Source: Microbacterium foliorum (GTDB lineage Bacteria; Actinomycetota; Actinomycetes; Actinomycetales; Microbacteriaceae). From it: a stretch of DNA of 64,000 nt. This document shows, in pieces, positions 28,314-36,809 of this stretch. A program made the position numbers and the translations under genes. Numbering within the stretch: the stretch's first letter is position 1; every line of letters begins with the position of its first letter. The notes beneath the pieces were generated by a model. The model worked only from the letters and a program-made list of their open reading frames with translations. It did not search any database and was not told where the DNA came from. The stretch covers positions 2,480,001-2,544,000 of the forward strand of contig NZ_CP031425.1 of assembly GCF_003367705.1 (NCBI RefSeq), written 5' to 3'.

Positions 28314-29179
28314 GCGAGGAACCTCTCGAGTCCGTACGCGGCGTGCGCGCTGAGCAGTTCACGGGTGTAGGGGTGGGCGGGCGCCCGGAGCACCCGCGAC
28401 GTCGCACCGGCCTCGACGACCCGGCCGTCGCGGAACACCTGCACGCGCTCGCAGACCTGTGCGACGACGGCGAGGTCGTGCGAGACCAGGATGAGCGCGA
28501 GGTCGCGCTCCCGGCGGAGCCGCCGCAGCAGCTCGAGAAGCTCGGCCTGCACCGTGACGTCGAGAGCGGTCGTCGCCTCGTCGGCGATCAGCACGGCGGG
28601 GTCGGCGGCGAGCGCCATCGCGATCAGCACGCGCTGCAGCATGCCGCCCGAGAGCTGCGCGACGCGCTGGCGCAGCACCAGGTCGACGCGGCGGATGCCG
28701 AGGTCGCCGAGCAGCTCGCGCGCCCGCGCCCTGGCCCGTCGTCGCGGCACACGGGCGGTCACGCGCAGGGTCTCTTCGAGCTGCGCCCCGACCGGGATCG
28801 CCGGGTTCAGATACGAGGCGGGGTCCTGGAAGACCGCGCCGATGCGCGTGCCGCGCACCGGACGCCACTCCCGCTCCCCGGCGTGAGTGAGGTCGAGGCC
28901 GTCGATCTGCACCGCGCCCCCGGTGACCGACAGACCTGCGGGGAGGATGCCCAGCAGGGCGCGGCAGGTGAGCGTCTTGCCGCTGCCCGATTCGCCGACG
29001 ATGCCGAGGGCGTCACCGGGGCGCACCGACACGGAGACGCCCTGCACCAGCTCGGTGCCGTCGGGAGCGCTGACGACCAGGTCGGTGGCGGCGGCGATCG
29101 GCGGCCGCGCGAGCGACGCCTCGTCGAACGAGGGCGGCAGCGGCGCGGCCGGGCGCTCGAGGGAACGGAGATCAGACAT
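28310..29179 (-). CDS. ABC transporter ATP-binding protein (DppD-like)
   Basis: 289 residues from ATG 29179 (MSDLRSLERP); longer starts lie inside the upstream permease gene. Walker A GESGSGKTLT, signature LSGGMLQRVLIAMAL, Walker B VLIADEATTALD, H-loop LVSHD, and an Opp-type tail APAHPYTRELLS. Overlaps the permease stop by 8 bp. Confidence 0.93.
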   Translation of the reverse strand: MSDLRSLERPAAPLPPSFDEASLARPPIAAATDLVVSAPDGTELVQGVSVSVRPGDALGIVGESGSGKTLTCRALLGILPAGLSVTGGAVQIDGLDLTHAGEREWRPVRGTRIGAVFQDPASYLNPAIPVGAQLEETLRVTARVPRRRARARARELLGDLGIRRVDLVLRQRVAQLSGGMLQRVLIAMALAADPAVLIADEATTALDVTVQAELLELLRRLRRERDLALILVSHDLAVVAQVCERVQVFRDGRVVEAGATSRVLRAPAHPYTRELLSAHAAYGLERFLA

Positions 29180-30023
29180 GCGCCAGACCATCCCTGGCGG
29201 CATCCGCCACGAGGTTGAGCGCGCCGACCGTGAGGATGATCGCGAGCGCCGGGGCCACGGGCCCCCACGGGCGCTGACCGAGGTAGCCGAGGTCGCTCGA
29301 CAGCATCCCGCCCCAGGTGGGTGCCGGCGGCTGCACCCCGATCCCGAGAAAGGTCAGCGAGGCGACGGCCAGCAGCGCCCCGCCGAGGGCCGAGACCGAC
29401 GCGACCACGAGCGTCGGTGCCACGTGACGCCAGACATGACGACTCAGGATCCACCACGCGGACGCCCCGAGATAGCCGGCCGCATCGATGTACTGCGAAT
29501 CCCGCACCCGCAGGGTCGCGGCACGCGCGATGCGGAAGAAGCCGGGCGCGACGAGGATGCCGATGGCCAGCGTCGCCTGCACGAGGCCGTTGCCCAGCAG
29601 GGCGGCGAACACGATCGCGAAGAGGATGAAGGGCAGCGCCAGCAGGGCGTCGACCGCCCGCAGCGACAGCCACTCGGCCGCCCGCGGCACGAACACGCTG
29701 AGCGCTCCGGGCACCGCGCCGAGGACCAGTCCGATCAGCGCGGCGGACACCGCGCTCAGCAGAGACGCGGGCGCGCCGGCGAACAGTCTCGAGAGCACGT
29801 CCCTGCCGAGGTAGTCAGTGCCCAGCAGGTGCGTCAGGCTCGGCTCCTGCAGCGCCGCGGCGGGATTCTGCGCGAGCGGATCCTGAGGCGCGAGCGCGGG
29901 GCCGGCCACCGCGAGGATCGCCACGCCGAGCAGGATGACCAGCGCCGCCCTGGTCGCCCATCCCGTGTTCCAGAGTCCGGTGAGCGGTGCGATCCGTCCG
30001 GTGCGTGCGGCGAGGGCGGTCAT
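29172..30023 (-). CDS. ABC transporter permease (DppC-like)
   Basis: 283 residues, about six membrane segments. OppC-type N-terminal region APQDPLAQNPAAALQ followed by LLGTDYLGRDVLSRLFAG, and EAA loop region YIDAAGYLGASAWWILSRHVW. Second permease of the sulfur-cluster importer. The ATG overlaps the upstream permease stop in ATGA. Confidence 0.93.
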   Translation of the reverse strand: MTALAARTGRIAPLTGLWNTGWATRAALVILLGVAILAVAGPALAPQDPLAQNPAAALQEPSLTHLLGTDYLGRDVLSRLFAGAPASLLSAVSAALIGLVLGAVPGALSVFVPRAAEWLSLRAVDALLALPFILFAIVFAALLGNGLVQATLAIGILVAPGFFRIARAATLRVRDSQYIDAAGYLGASAWWILSRHVWRHVAPTLVVASVSALGGALLAVASLTFLGIGVQPPAPTWGGMLSSDLGYLGQRPWGPVAPALAIILTVGALNLVADAARDGLAHV

Positions 30024-31042
30024 GCGGCACTCCTCTCGGTTCCGGCGGTGCGGGAGATCACGACGTTGAGGATCGCGCCCACCACGACGATGACCGCGAT
30101 CGTGACGAGCAGGACCCCCTGTACGACGGGGACGTCACCCTGCAGCGCCGCCCGGTTCGCGAGTTGGCCGAGACCGGGCATCCCGAAGATCACCTCGGTG
30201 ATCACCGCGCCGCCGACCAACCGCGGCGCATGCACGCCCAGCGCCGAGAGGGCCGGGCCCGAGGCGATCGGCAGCGCATGCCGGAACACGATGCGCCCAG
30301 GCCCGAGCCCGTGCACGCGGGCGCCGACGATGAAGTTCTCGCCGAGGGTGCCGACGAGCGAGGTGCGCAGCTGTCGGGCGATGTCGGCCCCGGCGTCGAG
30401 GCTGAGCGCCACCGACGGCAGGACCAGGCACGTCAGCCAGGCCGCGATGCTCCTCTCCGGCGGCGTGTACCCGGCCACGGGGAACACGGGGATCGCGTAG
30501 GAGAACAGCAGGATGAGGCCGATCGCGGCCACGAACGCGGGAACGGTCGCGGCGACCGTGCTGAGCAGGGTGATCACCCGGTCGATCGCACCCCCGCGGG
30601 TCACCGCGGCGAGCACGCCGCCGAGAAAGCCGAAGACGAGGGCGACCAGGGTGGCGCCCGCCGCGATCGACAAGCTCACCGGGAACGCCTGCGCGATGCT
30701 GTCCCCCACGGGGATGGTGGTGAACCACGAGTTCCCGAGGTCGCCGCCGATCGCGCCTCCGATCCAGTCGACGTAGCGCACCAGGAACGGCCGGTCGAGA
30801 CCGAACTGGTGATTCAGCCGATCGACGTCGGCCTGCGTCGCGACCTCGCCGAGGGCGACGGCCGCGGGGTCCGATCCGCTCGCCGCTCCGAGTGCGAAGG
30901 TCGCGAACGTCGCGAGGACGAAGACCGTGACCGCCGTGAGCAGCGTCGCGACGACCGAGCGGAGCACCGGCCACGGTGTGCGAGGCGCGGTGGCCTCGTC
31001 GATGTCGGGCGCGCGGGGCGCCTCGGCGGTGGTGGTCGTCAT
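30020..31042 (-). CDS. ABC transporter permease (DppB-like)
   Basis: 340 residues. N-terminal membrane helix, then the DppB-type periplasmic loop (VDRLNHQFGLDRPFLVRYVDW), five further helices and an EAA-like FIVGARVHGLGPGRIVFRHALP. It has an N-terminal extension of about 20 residues compared with typical members (MTTTTAEAPRAPDIDEATAP). Seven bases after the binding-protein stop. Confidence 0.92.
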   Translation of the reverse strand: MTTTTAEAPRAPDIDEATAPRTPWPVLRSVVATLLTAVTVFVLATFATFALGAASGSDPAAVALGEVATQADVDRLNHQFGLDRPFLVRYVDWIGGAIGGDLGNSWFTTIPVGDSIAQAFPVSLSIAAGATLVALVFGFLGGVLAAVTRGGAIDRVITLLSTVAATVPAFVAAIGLILLFSYAIPVFPVAGYTPPERSIAAWLTCLVLPSVALSLDAGADIARQLRTSLVGTLGENFIVGARVHGLGPGRIVFRHALPIASGPALSALGVHAPRLVGGAVITEVIFGMPGLGQLANRAALQGDVPVVQGVLLVTIAVIVVVGAILNVVISRTAGTERSAA

Positions 31043-31049
31043 GGTCGTC

Positions 31050-32570
31050 TCAGCCGTCGACCTTCACGTCTTCCCAGCGCTGCACGTCGAGCCAGTGCTG
31101 GATGCCGGTCACCGTCTCGGGGTGCACGAGGATGCGCGGCCAGCTGAACAGGAAGGTGTTGGGCTGCAGCCTCACGCCCACCTCGACGGCGTCCTGCACC
31201 TTCTGCGCGTAGTCGTCGGCGTCGGTGGGCGTCGCCCTGGCCGCGTCGATGGCCGCGGTGAGCTCCGGAGGCGTCTGACGTCCGAGGTTCATCAGTCCCT
31301 CGGCGCCGTACAGCACCTCGAGCCCCTGCAGCGGAGACTGGCGTCCCGAGTAGCTGTCGAGCACGAAGGGCAGCGTGCGCTGCACGTAGTTCTGTGCCAC
31401 GGCTGCCGCCGGCAGCACGTCGAGCGTGACGTCGATGCCGGCCTTCGCCCACTGGGCCTGCAGCACCTCGGCGAGCGCGGTGTCGTCCTCGGTGAGCGAG
31501 AGGGTGATCGTGAGTCCGTCCGGATATCCGGCCTCGGTCAGCAGCTGCTCCGCGGCGTCGAGGTCGTACGGGTACAGATCGTCGAGCTCGGGGCTGTGCG
31601 CGACGTATCCGTCGGGGAAGGGCTGCCAGTTCGGCGTCCCCTGGCCGAAGTACGCCGCGTCCACCAGCGCCTGCCGGTCGGTGGCGTGGCTGATCGCCTG
31701 CAGCACTCTCTGGTCGTCGAACGGCGCGACGGTGCTGTTCACGTCGAGCGCCCGCACGGTCAGCGCCTTGATGGTCTCGACCTCGAGATTCGCGGCCTCG
31801 GCGCCCTGGACCTGCGCCGGCGGGACGATGGCGACGTCCCACTGGCCCGACGAGACCCCGGCGACGACCGTCGCGGGGTCGGTGACGGGGACGATCGAGA
31901 AGTCGTCGATGAAGATGTGGTCGGCGTTCCAGTAGTCGTCGTTCTTCTCGAGATCGGCGTGCGCGTTCGGCACGAACTCGGTGAGGGCGAACGGCCCCGA
32001 GCCCTCCGGCTGCGTCGCGAGGGCTCCGACATCGTCGAAGGCCGCGGGATTCACGATGAAGCCCGTCTTGCCGGCGAACAGATAGGGCACCTGGTAGTCC
32101 GCCTGGTCGAGATGCACGGTCACGGTCTGCTCGTCGACGACGTCGATGCCCACCACGATGCGCAGCTGCCCCGCAAGCGTCGAGTTCTCCTGATCGCGGC
32201 CCCGTTCCAGACTCTGCTTCACGGCATCGGCGGTCACCGGCGTCCCGTCCGTGAACTCGGCGCCCTCCCTCAGGTGGAAGGTGATCGCGGTGCCGTCGTC
32301 GCTGTACTCCCAGCTCTCGGCGAGGCCGGGCACGACCTGGCCCTCGGTGTCGAGCTGCGTGAGCCCGTCGTAGACGAGGGCGAGCGCGTGCGTGTCCCAT
32401 CCGGCCGTCGAGGTCACCGGGTCCCAGCTCGTGGGCAGCGCCCAGCCCCAGGTCAGCGAGGTGGGCCCCGCGGCGTCGGAGGGGGCGGCGGCGGCACCGG
32501 CGCATCCGGCCAGGGCGAGGGTGGCGAGAGAGGCGGCGGCGAACAGTGCGGCGCGAGGTCGTCGGGTCAT
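31050..32570 (-). CDS. ABC transporter substrate-binding lipoprotein, family 5
   Basis: 506 residues from ATG 32570. Lipoprotein signal: MTRRPRAALF, hydrophobic core, lipobox LAGC with Cys23. The mature domain is SBP_bac_5 (WALPTSWDPVTSTAGWDTHALALVYDG is too long to be anything but the family's N-terminal lobe; then WEYSDDGTAITFHLREGAEFTDGTPVTADAVKQS-like content). First gene of the six-gene operon ending with the LLM monooxygenase. A TAGCTT box ends 7 nt before the ATG. Divergent from the hydrolase-sulfhydrylase operon. Confidence 0.92.
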   Translation of the reverse strand: MTRRPRAALFAAASLATLALAGCAGAAAAPSDAAGPTSLTWGWALPTSWDPVTSTAGWDTHALALVYDGLTQLDTEGQVVPGLAESWEYSDDGTAITFHLREGAEFTDGTPVTADAVKQSLERGRDQENSTLAGQLRIVVGIDVVDEQTVTVHLDQADYQVPYLFAGKTGFIVNPAAFDDVGALATQPEGSGPFALTEFVPNAHADLEKNDDYWNADHIFIDDFSIVPVTDPATVVAGVSSGQWDVAIVPPAQVQGAEAANLEVETIKALTVRALDVNSTVAPFDDQRVLQAISHATDRQALVDAAYFGQGTPNWQPFPDGYVAHSPELDDLYPYDLDAAEQLLTEAGYPDGLTITLSLTEDDTALAEVLQAQWAKAGIDVTLDVLPAAAVAQNYVQRTLPFVLDSYSGRQSPLQGLEVLYGAEGLMNLGRQTPPELTAAIDAARATPTDADDYAQKVQDAVEVGVRLQPNTFLFSWPRILVHPETVTGIQHWLDVQRWEDVKVDG

Positions 32571-32577
32571 GCAAGCG

Positions 32578-32583
32578 AAGCTA
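32578..32583 (-). promoter_or_regulatory. -10 box of sulfur-cluster importer operon
   Basis: TAGCTT on the minus strand, 7 nt before the ATG at 32570. Confidence 0.45.
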
Positions 32584-32609
32584 GGAGCGCGACGACAGGG
32601 CCCACAATC

Positions 32610-32626
32610 CGCTCGGCAGTCGAGCG
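32610..32626. promoter_or_regulatory. palindrome in the divergent sulfur-cluster promoter region
   Basis: CGCTCG-GCAGT-CGAGCG, 6-bp arms, placed between the two divergent operons. Possible operator; no regulator is encoded in the cluster. Confidence 0.3.
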
Positions 32627-32691
32627 ACACGGACCGCAACACGGCGACACATCGGAACGCGGCCCCGCCCTCCCCGCACAGGATGGGCGGT

Positions 32692-33417
32692 ATGACTTCG
32701 ACCTCCTCCCCCACGCTGTGGACGCCGTCCGCGCGCGTTCGCGGCAGCCTCGCCGTCGTCACCGGACGCGGCGAGCGCGCCGGCGTGTACGAGCGCTTCG
32801 GCCGCCGACTGAGCGCCGACGGCTACACCGTCGCCGTCTTCGAAGGAGATGCGGATGCGGCGAGCGCCTGGCTCGGCGCGGCGACGGACGCCCCGAGGGT
32901 CTTCGTCGGCGCGGATGCCGGAGCATCCGCCGTCCTGCATCTCGTCGCGCAGGGCGCGCCGGTCGACGCGGCCGTCATCGCCGGCACCCTGGTGGATGCC
33001 GAGCTCGACCTGCCGTCCGCCGAGCAGCGCACCGCGTGCCCGCTGCATCTGGGCGTCCTCGCGGCGGAGGCGACGTCGGTCGACGTCGCGGCGGCCGCAC
33101 CGCTGCCCGCACCGGCCGATCTCGCGGCCGTGGAGGTTCCGGTGCTCGCCGTCCATGGCGGAGCCGACCCCGTGTCGCCGATCGCCGCCATATCGACCGC
33201 GCTTCGCAGCGTGCCCGACCTCGAGATCCTCGAGACCGTCGACGGTCTGCACGACGCTCTGAACGACCAGACGCACCGCAGCGTCGCGGCCGCACTGGTG
33301 CAGTGGCTCGAGCGGTTGCGCGGTGGAGACGTCCACGCTCCGATCGTCCGCGCGTACCAGGCGACGGCAGCGAACGCAGCGACGACGGCGGGGACGACGG
33401 CGGGGGCGACCGCATGA
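32692..33417 (+). CDS. alpha/beta hydrolase with Asp in the nucleophile elbow
   Basis: 241 residues. Alpha/beta-hydrolase core: LAVVTGRGERAGVYERFGRRLSADGYTVAV-type first strand-helix units, nucleophile elbow FVGADAGASAVLHL, VPVLAVHGGADPVSP carrying the acidic residue, and DGLHDALNDQTH with the probable catalytic His. The usual Gly-x-Ser-x-Gly serine is Asp (G-A-D-A-G), as in haloalkane dehalogenase and epoxide hydrolase type enzymes. Substrate unknown. Its stop overlaps the start of the sulfhydrylase gene (ATGA), placing it in the sulfur operon. ATG 32683 is an alternative start, giving three more residues. Confidence 0.78.
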   Translation: MTSTSSPTLWTPSARVRGSLAVVTGRGERAGVYERFGRRLSADGYTVAVFEGDADAASAWLGAATDAPRVFVGADAGASAVLHLVAQGAPVDAAVIAGTLVDAELDLPSAEQRTACPLHLGVLAAEATSVDVAAAAPLPAPADLAAVEVPVLAVHGGADPVSPIAAISTALRSVPDLEILETVDGLHDALNDQTHRSVAAALVQWLERLRGGDVHAPIVRAYQATAANAATTAGTTAGATA

Positions 33418-34706
33418 CCGGGTTCTCCACACGCCAGATCCAGGCCGGGTACGTCCCCGCCACTCCGCAGAACAGCGCCGTGCCGCCGATCTACCAGACC
33501 GCGGCCTACGAGTTCGGATCGCTCGCCGAGGCCGCCGACCTGTTCGCGCTGCGTACGGCGGGCAACCTCTACAGCCGCAACGCGAGCCCGACCCAGCAGG
33601 TGCTCGAAGAGCGCGTCGCGGCGCTCGAGGGCGGCGTGTCCGCGGTGGCGGTGGCCTCGGGTCAGGCGGCGGTCGCGGTGACGCTGCTCGCGCTCGTCGG
33701 TCGCGGCGGGCACATCGTCGCCGCCACCCAGCTGTACGGCGGCACGGTCGACCTGCTGCAGGAGACCTTCGACGACTTCGGCATCCCGGTGACCTTCGTC
33801 GATCAGGATGACACCGAGGCGTGGCGGGCGGCGATCCGCCCCGAGACGCGGGTGCTCTTCGCCGAGTCGATCGCGAATCCGATCGCGCAGGTCCTCGACA
33901 TCCGTGCGGTCGCCGACATCGCCCACGCCGCGGGAGTGCCGCTGGTGATCGACAACACCGTGGGCACCCCGTACCTGGTGCGACCGGGCGAGCACGGCGC
34001 CGACTTCGTGGTGCACTCCGCGACCAAGTTCCTGAGCGGCCACGGCACATCGCTCGGCGGCGTCGTCGTGGATCTGGGGACGTTCGACGCCGGGCGGGAG
34101 CCTGCCCGCTGGCCGCACTTCACCGAGCCGTACGCGCGCGTCGGCGACTTCACGCTGTGGGAGCGGTTCGGCATCGGGCAGGCGTTCGCGGCGCTCGTGA
34201 AGTCGAAGTACGTGCACGATCTGGGCCCGTCGCTCTCGCCGTTCAACGCCTGGCAGATCCTGCAGGGCATCGAGACCCTCGATCTGCGCGTGTCCCGGCA
34301 GAGCGCCACCGCGCTCGCGCTCGCGCGGCACCTGCAGCAGCATCCGGCCGTCGCGCGGGTGCACCACCCCGGCCTCGAGGGCACCCCCTGGCATGCGCTC
34401 GCCGAGCGCTACCTGCCCCGCGGCGGCCCGTCGGTGTTCTCGTTCGACCTCGCTGTCCCCCGCGGCGCCGACACGCACGCGAGCGTCGCCAGGGTGATCG
34501 ATGCGCTGCGCGTGATCCGTCTCGTGGCGAACATCGGCGATGCCCGCAGTCTCGTGAACCACCCGGCATCCATGACGCACTCCCACCTCACCGCGGCGCA
34601 GCGTGAGGCGGCGGGCATCTCACCCACCACCATCCGGCTGTCGGCGGGACTCGAGGACGCGGCCGACCTCATCGCCGACCTCGACCGGGCGCTCGCCCTG
34701 ACCTGA
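33414..34706 (+). CDS. O-acetylhomoserine aminocarboxypropyltransferase / sulfhydrylase-like PLP enzyme
   Basis: 430 residues, the usual length for MetY-type Cys/Met metabolism PLP enzymes. YSRNASPTQQVLEERVAALEGG near the N-terminus and PLP lysine K205 in VHSATKFLSGHGTSLGG are clear. SLVNHPASMTHSHL near the C-terminus is typical of O-acetylhomoserine sulfhydrylase. It would fix sulfide (or another thiol) onto O-acetylhomoserine to make homocysteine. Between an alpha/beta hydrolase and an LLM monooxygenase, it is likely to capture sulfur released from organic compounds. Confidence 0.93.
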   Translation: MTGFSTRQIQAGYVPATPQNSAVPPIYQTAAYEFGSLAEAADLFALRTAGNLYSRNASPTQQVLEERVAALEGGVSAVAVASGQAAVAVTLLALVGRGGHIVAATQLYGGTVDLLQETFDDFGIPVTFVDQDDTEAWRAAIRPETRVLFAESIANPIAQVLDIRAVADIAHAAGVPLVIDNTVGTPYLVRPGEHGADFVVHSATKFLSGHGTSLGGVVVDLGTFDAGREPARWPHFTEPYARVGDFTLWERFGIGQAFAALVKSKYVHDLGPSLSPFNAWQILQGIETLDLRVSRQSATALALARHLQQHPAVARVHHPGLEGTPWHALAERYLPRGGPSVFSFDLAVPRGADTHASVARVIDALRVIRLVANIGDARSLVNHPASMTHSHLTAAQREAAGISPTTIRLSAGLEDAADLIADLDRALALT

Positions 34707-34719
34707 CGGAAGGACCACC

Positions 34720-35775
34720 ATGGCCATCGATCTCGGATACTGGACCCCCGTGTACGGAGGGTTCCTGCGCAATGTCGCCGACGAGGGGCGCATGGCCGCC
34801 ACCTGGGACTACATCCGCGACGTGTCGGTGAGAGCCGACCGTCTCGGGTACCACACCACGCTCGTCCCCGAGCTGTACCTGAACGACCGCAAGGGCATCG
34901 ATGCGCCGAGCCTCGAGGCCTGGTCGCTGTCGGCGGCGATCCTCGCGGTCACCGACCGCCTGCGCGTGATGACGGCCGTGCGCCCCGGCTTCCACCTCCC
35001 CGCGGTGCTGGCGAAGACCGTCGGCACGCTCGATCGGATCGCACCGGGCCGGGTCTCCCTCAACGTCGTCGCGGCCTGGTGGGCCGAGGAGGCGCGCCAG
35101 TTCGGCGGGCGGTTCACGACCCACGACGAGCGCTACGTGCAGGCCGCGGAGTTCGTGTCCGTACTGAACGGTCTGTGGGAGCAGACGCCCTTCTCGTTCG
35201 ACGGGGCGCACTACACGCTGGACGGCACCATCGTCGAGCCGAAGCCGTCGAGTCATCCCGTCGTCTTCGCGGGCGGCGAGAGCGAGGCGGGACGCGAATC
35301 GATCGCCGGCTTCGCCGACGCCTACGTCATGCACGGCGGCACGCTCGACGAGGTCCGCGCGAACGTGACCGACATGAATGCACGCTCCGAACGGCTGCAC
35401 GGCCGCCCGATCGCCGAGTTCGGGATGCCGGCGTACGTGATCGTGCGCGACACCGAGGCCGAGGCGCAGCGCGAGCTCGATCGGATCACGACCGTCGATC
35501 CCGACTCGCCCGGCTACGCCTCGTTCGAGGAATTCCAGCGCAACTCCCAGCTGTCGCTCGAGCTCACCCGTCGGGAGTACTCGGTGGGCACGCGGGGTCT
35601 GCGTCCGAACCTGGTCGGCACTGCGGAGCAGGTGGCCGAGCGCATCGACGCGTACGCGGATGCGGGCATCACGCTGCTGCTGATCCAGGCGTCGCCCCTC
35701 GACGAGGAACTCGAGCGGATCGCCGCGCAGGTGCTCCCGCTCGTCTCGCCGCGCACTGCAGCCGCCCTGACCTGA
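34720..35775 (+). CDS. LLM class flavin-dependent monooxygenase (SfnG/SsuD-like)
   Basis: 351 residues. Luciferase-like TIM barrel: LGYWTPVYGGFLRN, RADRLGYHTTLVPELYLND, VMTAVRPGFHLPAVLAKTVGTLD, SLNVVAAWWAEEARQFGG, then HDERYVQAAEFVSVLNGLW. It resembles dimethylsulfone/alkanesulfonate monooxygenases more than long-chain alkane ones. Distinct from the LLM enzyme at 26351, so the cluster has two monooxygenases with presumably different substrates. Ribosome site GGAAGGA; 13 bp after the sulfhydrylase gene. Confidence 0.92.
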   Translation: MAIDLGYWTPVYGGFLRNVADEGRMAATWDYIRDVSVRADRLGYHTTLVPELYLNDRKGIDAPSLEAWSLSAAILAVTDRLRVMTAVRPGFHLPAVLAKTVGTLDRIAPGRVSLNVVAAWWAEEARQFGGRFTTHDERYVQAAEFVSVLNGLWEQTPFSFDGAHYTLDGTIVEPKPSSHPVVFAGGESEAGRESIAGFADAYVMHGGTLDEVRANVTDMNARSERLHGRPIAEFGMPAYVIVRDTEAEAQRELDRITTVDPDSPGYASFEEFQRNSQLSLELTRREYSVGTRGLRPNLVGTAEQVAERIDAYADAGITLLLIQASPLDEELERIAAQVLPLVSPRTAAALT

Positions 35776-35801
35776 ACACCCCGCGCGTCGGTCGCACCCC
35801 C

Positions 35802-35807
35802 TACGCT
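35802..35807 (+). promoter_or_regulatory. -10 box of Gfo/Idh/MocA gene
   Basis: TACGCT, 6 nt before the ATG at 35814. It separates this gene from the sulfur operon. Confidence 0.5.
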
Positions 35808-35813
35808 GAGAGG

Positions 35814-36809
35814 ATGACTGGTCTTCGTTGGGGAATCCTCGCGACCGGCGGCATCGCCGGCGCGTTCGCATCCGATCTGCGCACCGCGGGGCTCGATCTC
35901 GTCGCGGTCGGCTCTCGGTCTCAGGAGTCGGCCGACGCCTTCGCCGCACGCTTCGACATCGCCACCGCCCATCCCTCGTACGAGGCGCTCGTCGCGGATC
36001 CCGGCGTCGACATCATCTACGTCTCGACGCCGCATCCGATGCACCACGAGAACGCGAGGCTCGCGCTCGAGGCGGGAAAGCACGTGCTCGTCGAGAAGCC
36101 GTTCACGCTCAACCACGGGGAGGCGGAAGACCTGCAGCGGCTCGCCGCCGAGCGGGGTCTGCTCGTGATGGAGGCGATGTGGACGCGCTATCTGCCGCAC
36201 ATGGTGCGCATCCGCGAGATCATCGCCGCCGGCACTCTGGGCGAGATCCGAGCCGTGACCGCCGACCACACCCAGCTACTTCCGAGCGATCCCGCACACC
36301 GCCTCAACGCGCTCGAGCTCGGCGGCGGCGCGCTGCTCGACCTCGGCATCTACCCGATCTCCTTCGTGTGGGACATCCTGGGCGCCCCGACCGACATCCG
36401 TGCCGTCGGCCGTCTCATCGAGACGGGCGCCGACGCCGAGGTCGCCACCGTCATGACGCACGCGGGCGGGGCGATCTCCACCACGCTCTCGTCGTCCAGG
36501 GCCGCAGGCGCGAACGCCGCGACCGTCGTGGGCACCGCGGCGCGCATCGAGATCGACCGCGTCTGGTACGTCCCGACCACGTTCAGGGTCGTCCTGCCCG
36601 ACGGCACGGTCGTCGAGGAGTACGACTCCGAGGTCGCCGGTCGCGGGATGCAGTACCAGGCCCACGCCGCCGAGCGACTCGTGCGCGACGGCCTGCTCCG
36701 CGGCGACCTGCTGCCCATCGCCGAGAGCGTCGCGATCATGGGCACCCTCGACGAGATCCGCTCCCAGATCGGGGTGCGCTACCCCGGCGAGGAGGCAGAC
36801 CGTGGCTGA
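35814..36809 (+). CDS. Gfo/Idh/MocA family NAD(P)-dependent oxidoreductase
   Basis: 331 residues. N-terminal Rossmann fold (LRWGILATGGIAGAFASDL), then YVSTPHPMHHENARLALEAGKHVLVEKP-type segment with the conserved EKP (H-V-L-V-E-K-P). The C-terminal oxidoreductase domain has LGGGALLDLGIYPISFV. The catalytic histidine/acid pair lies in that latter stretch. Substrate is probably a sugar or diol (trans-1,2-dihydrodiol dehydrogenase-like group). Ends with an 8-bp overlap into the NYN gene. Confidence 0.92.
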   Translation: MTGLRWGILATGGIAGAFASDLRTAGLDLVAVGSRSQESADAFAARFDIATAHPSYEALVADPGVDIIYVSTPHPMHHENARLALEAGKHVLVEKPFTLNHGEAEDLQRLAAERGLLVMEAMWTRYLPHMVRIREIIAAGTLGEIRAVTADHTQLLPSDPAHRLNALELGGGALLDLGIYPISFVWDILGAPTDIRAVGRLIETGADAEVATVMTHAGGAISTTLSSSRAAGANAATVVGTAARIEIDRVWYVPTTFRVVLPDGTVVEEYDSEVAGRGMQYQAHAAERLVRDGLLRGDLLPIAESVAIMGTLDEIRSQIGVRYPGEEADRG

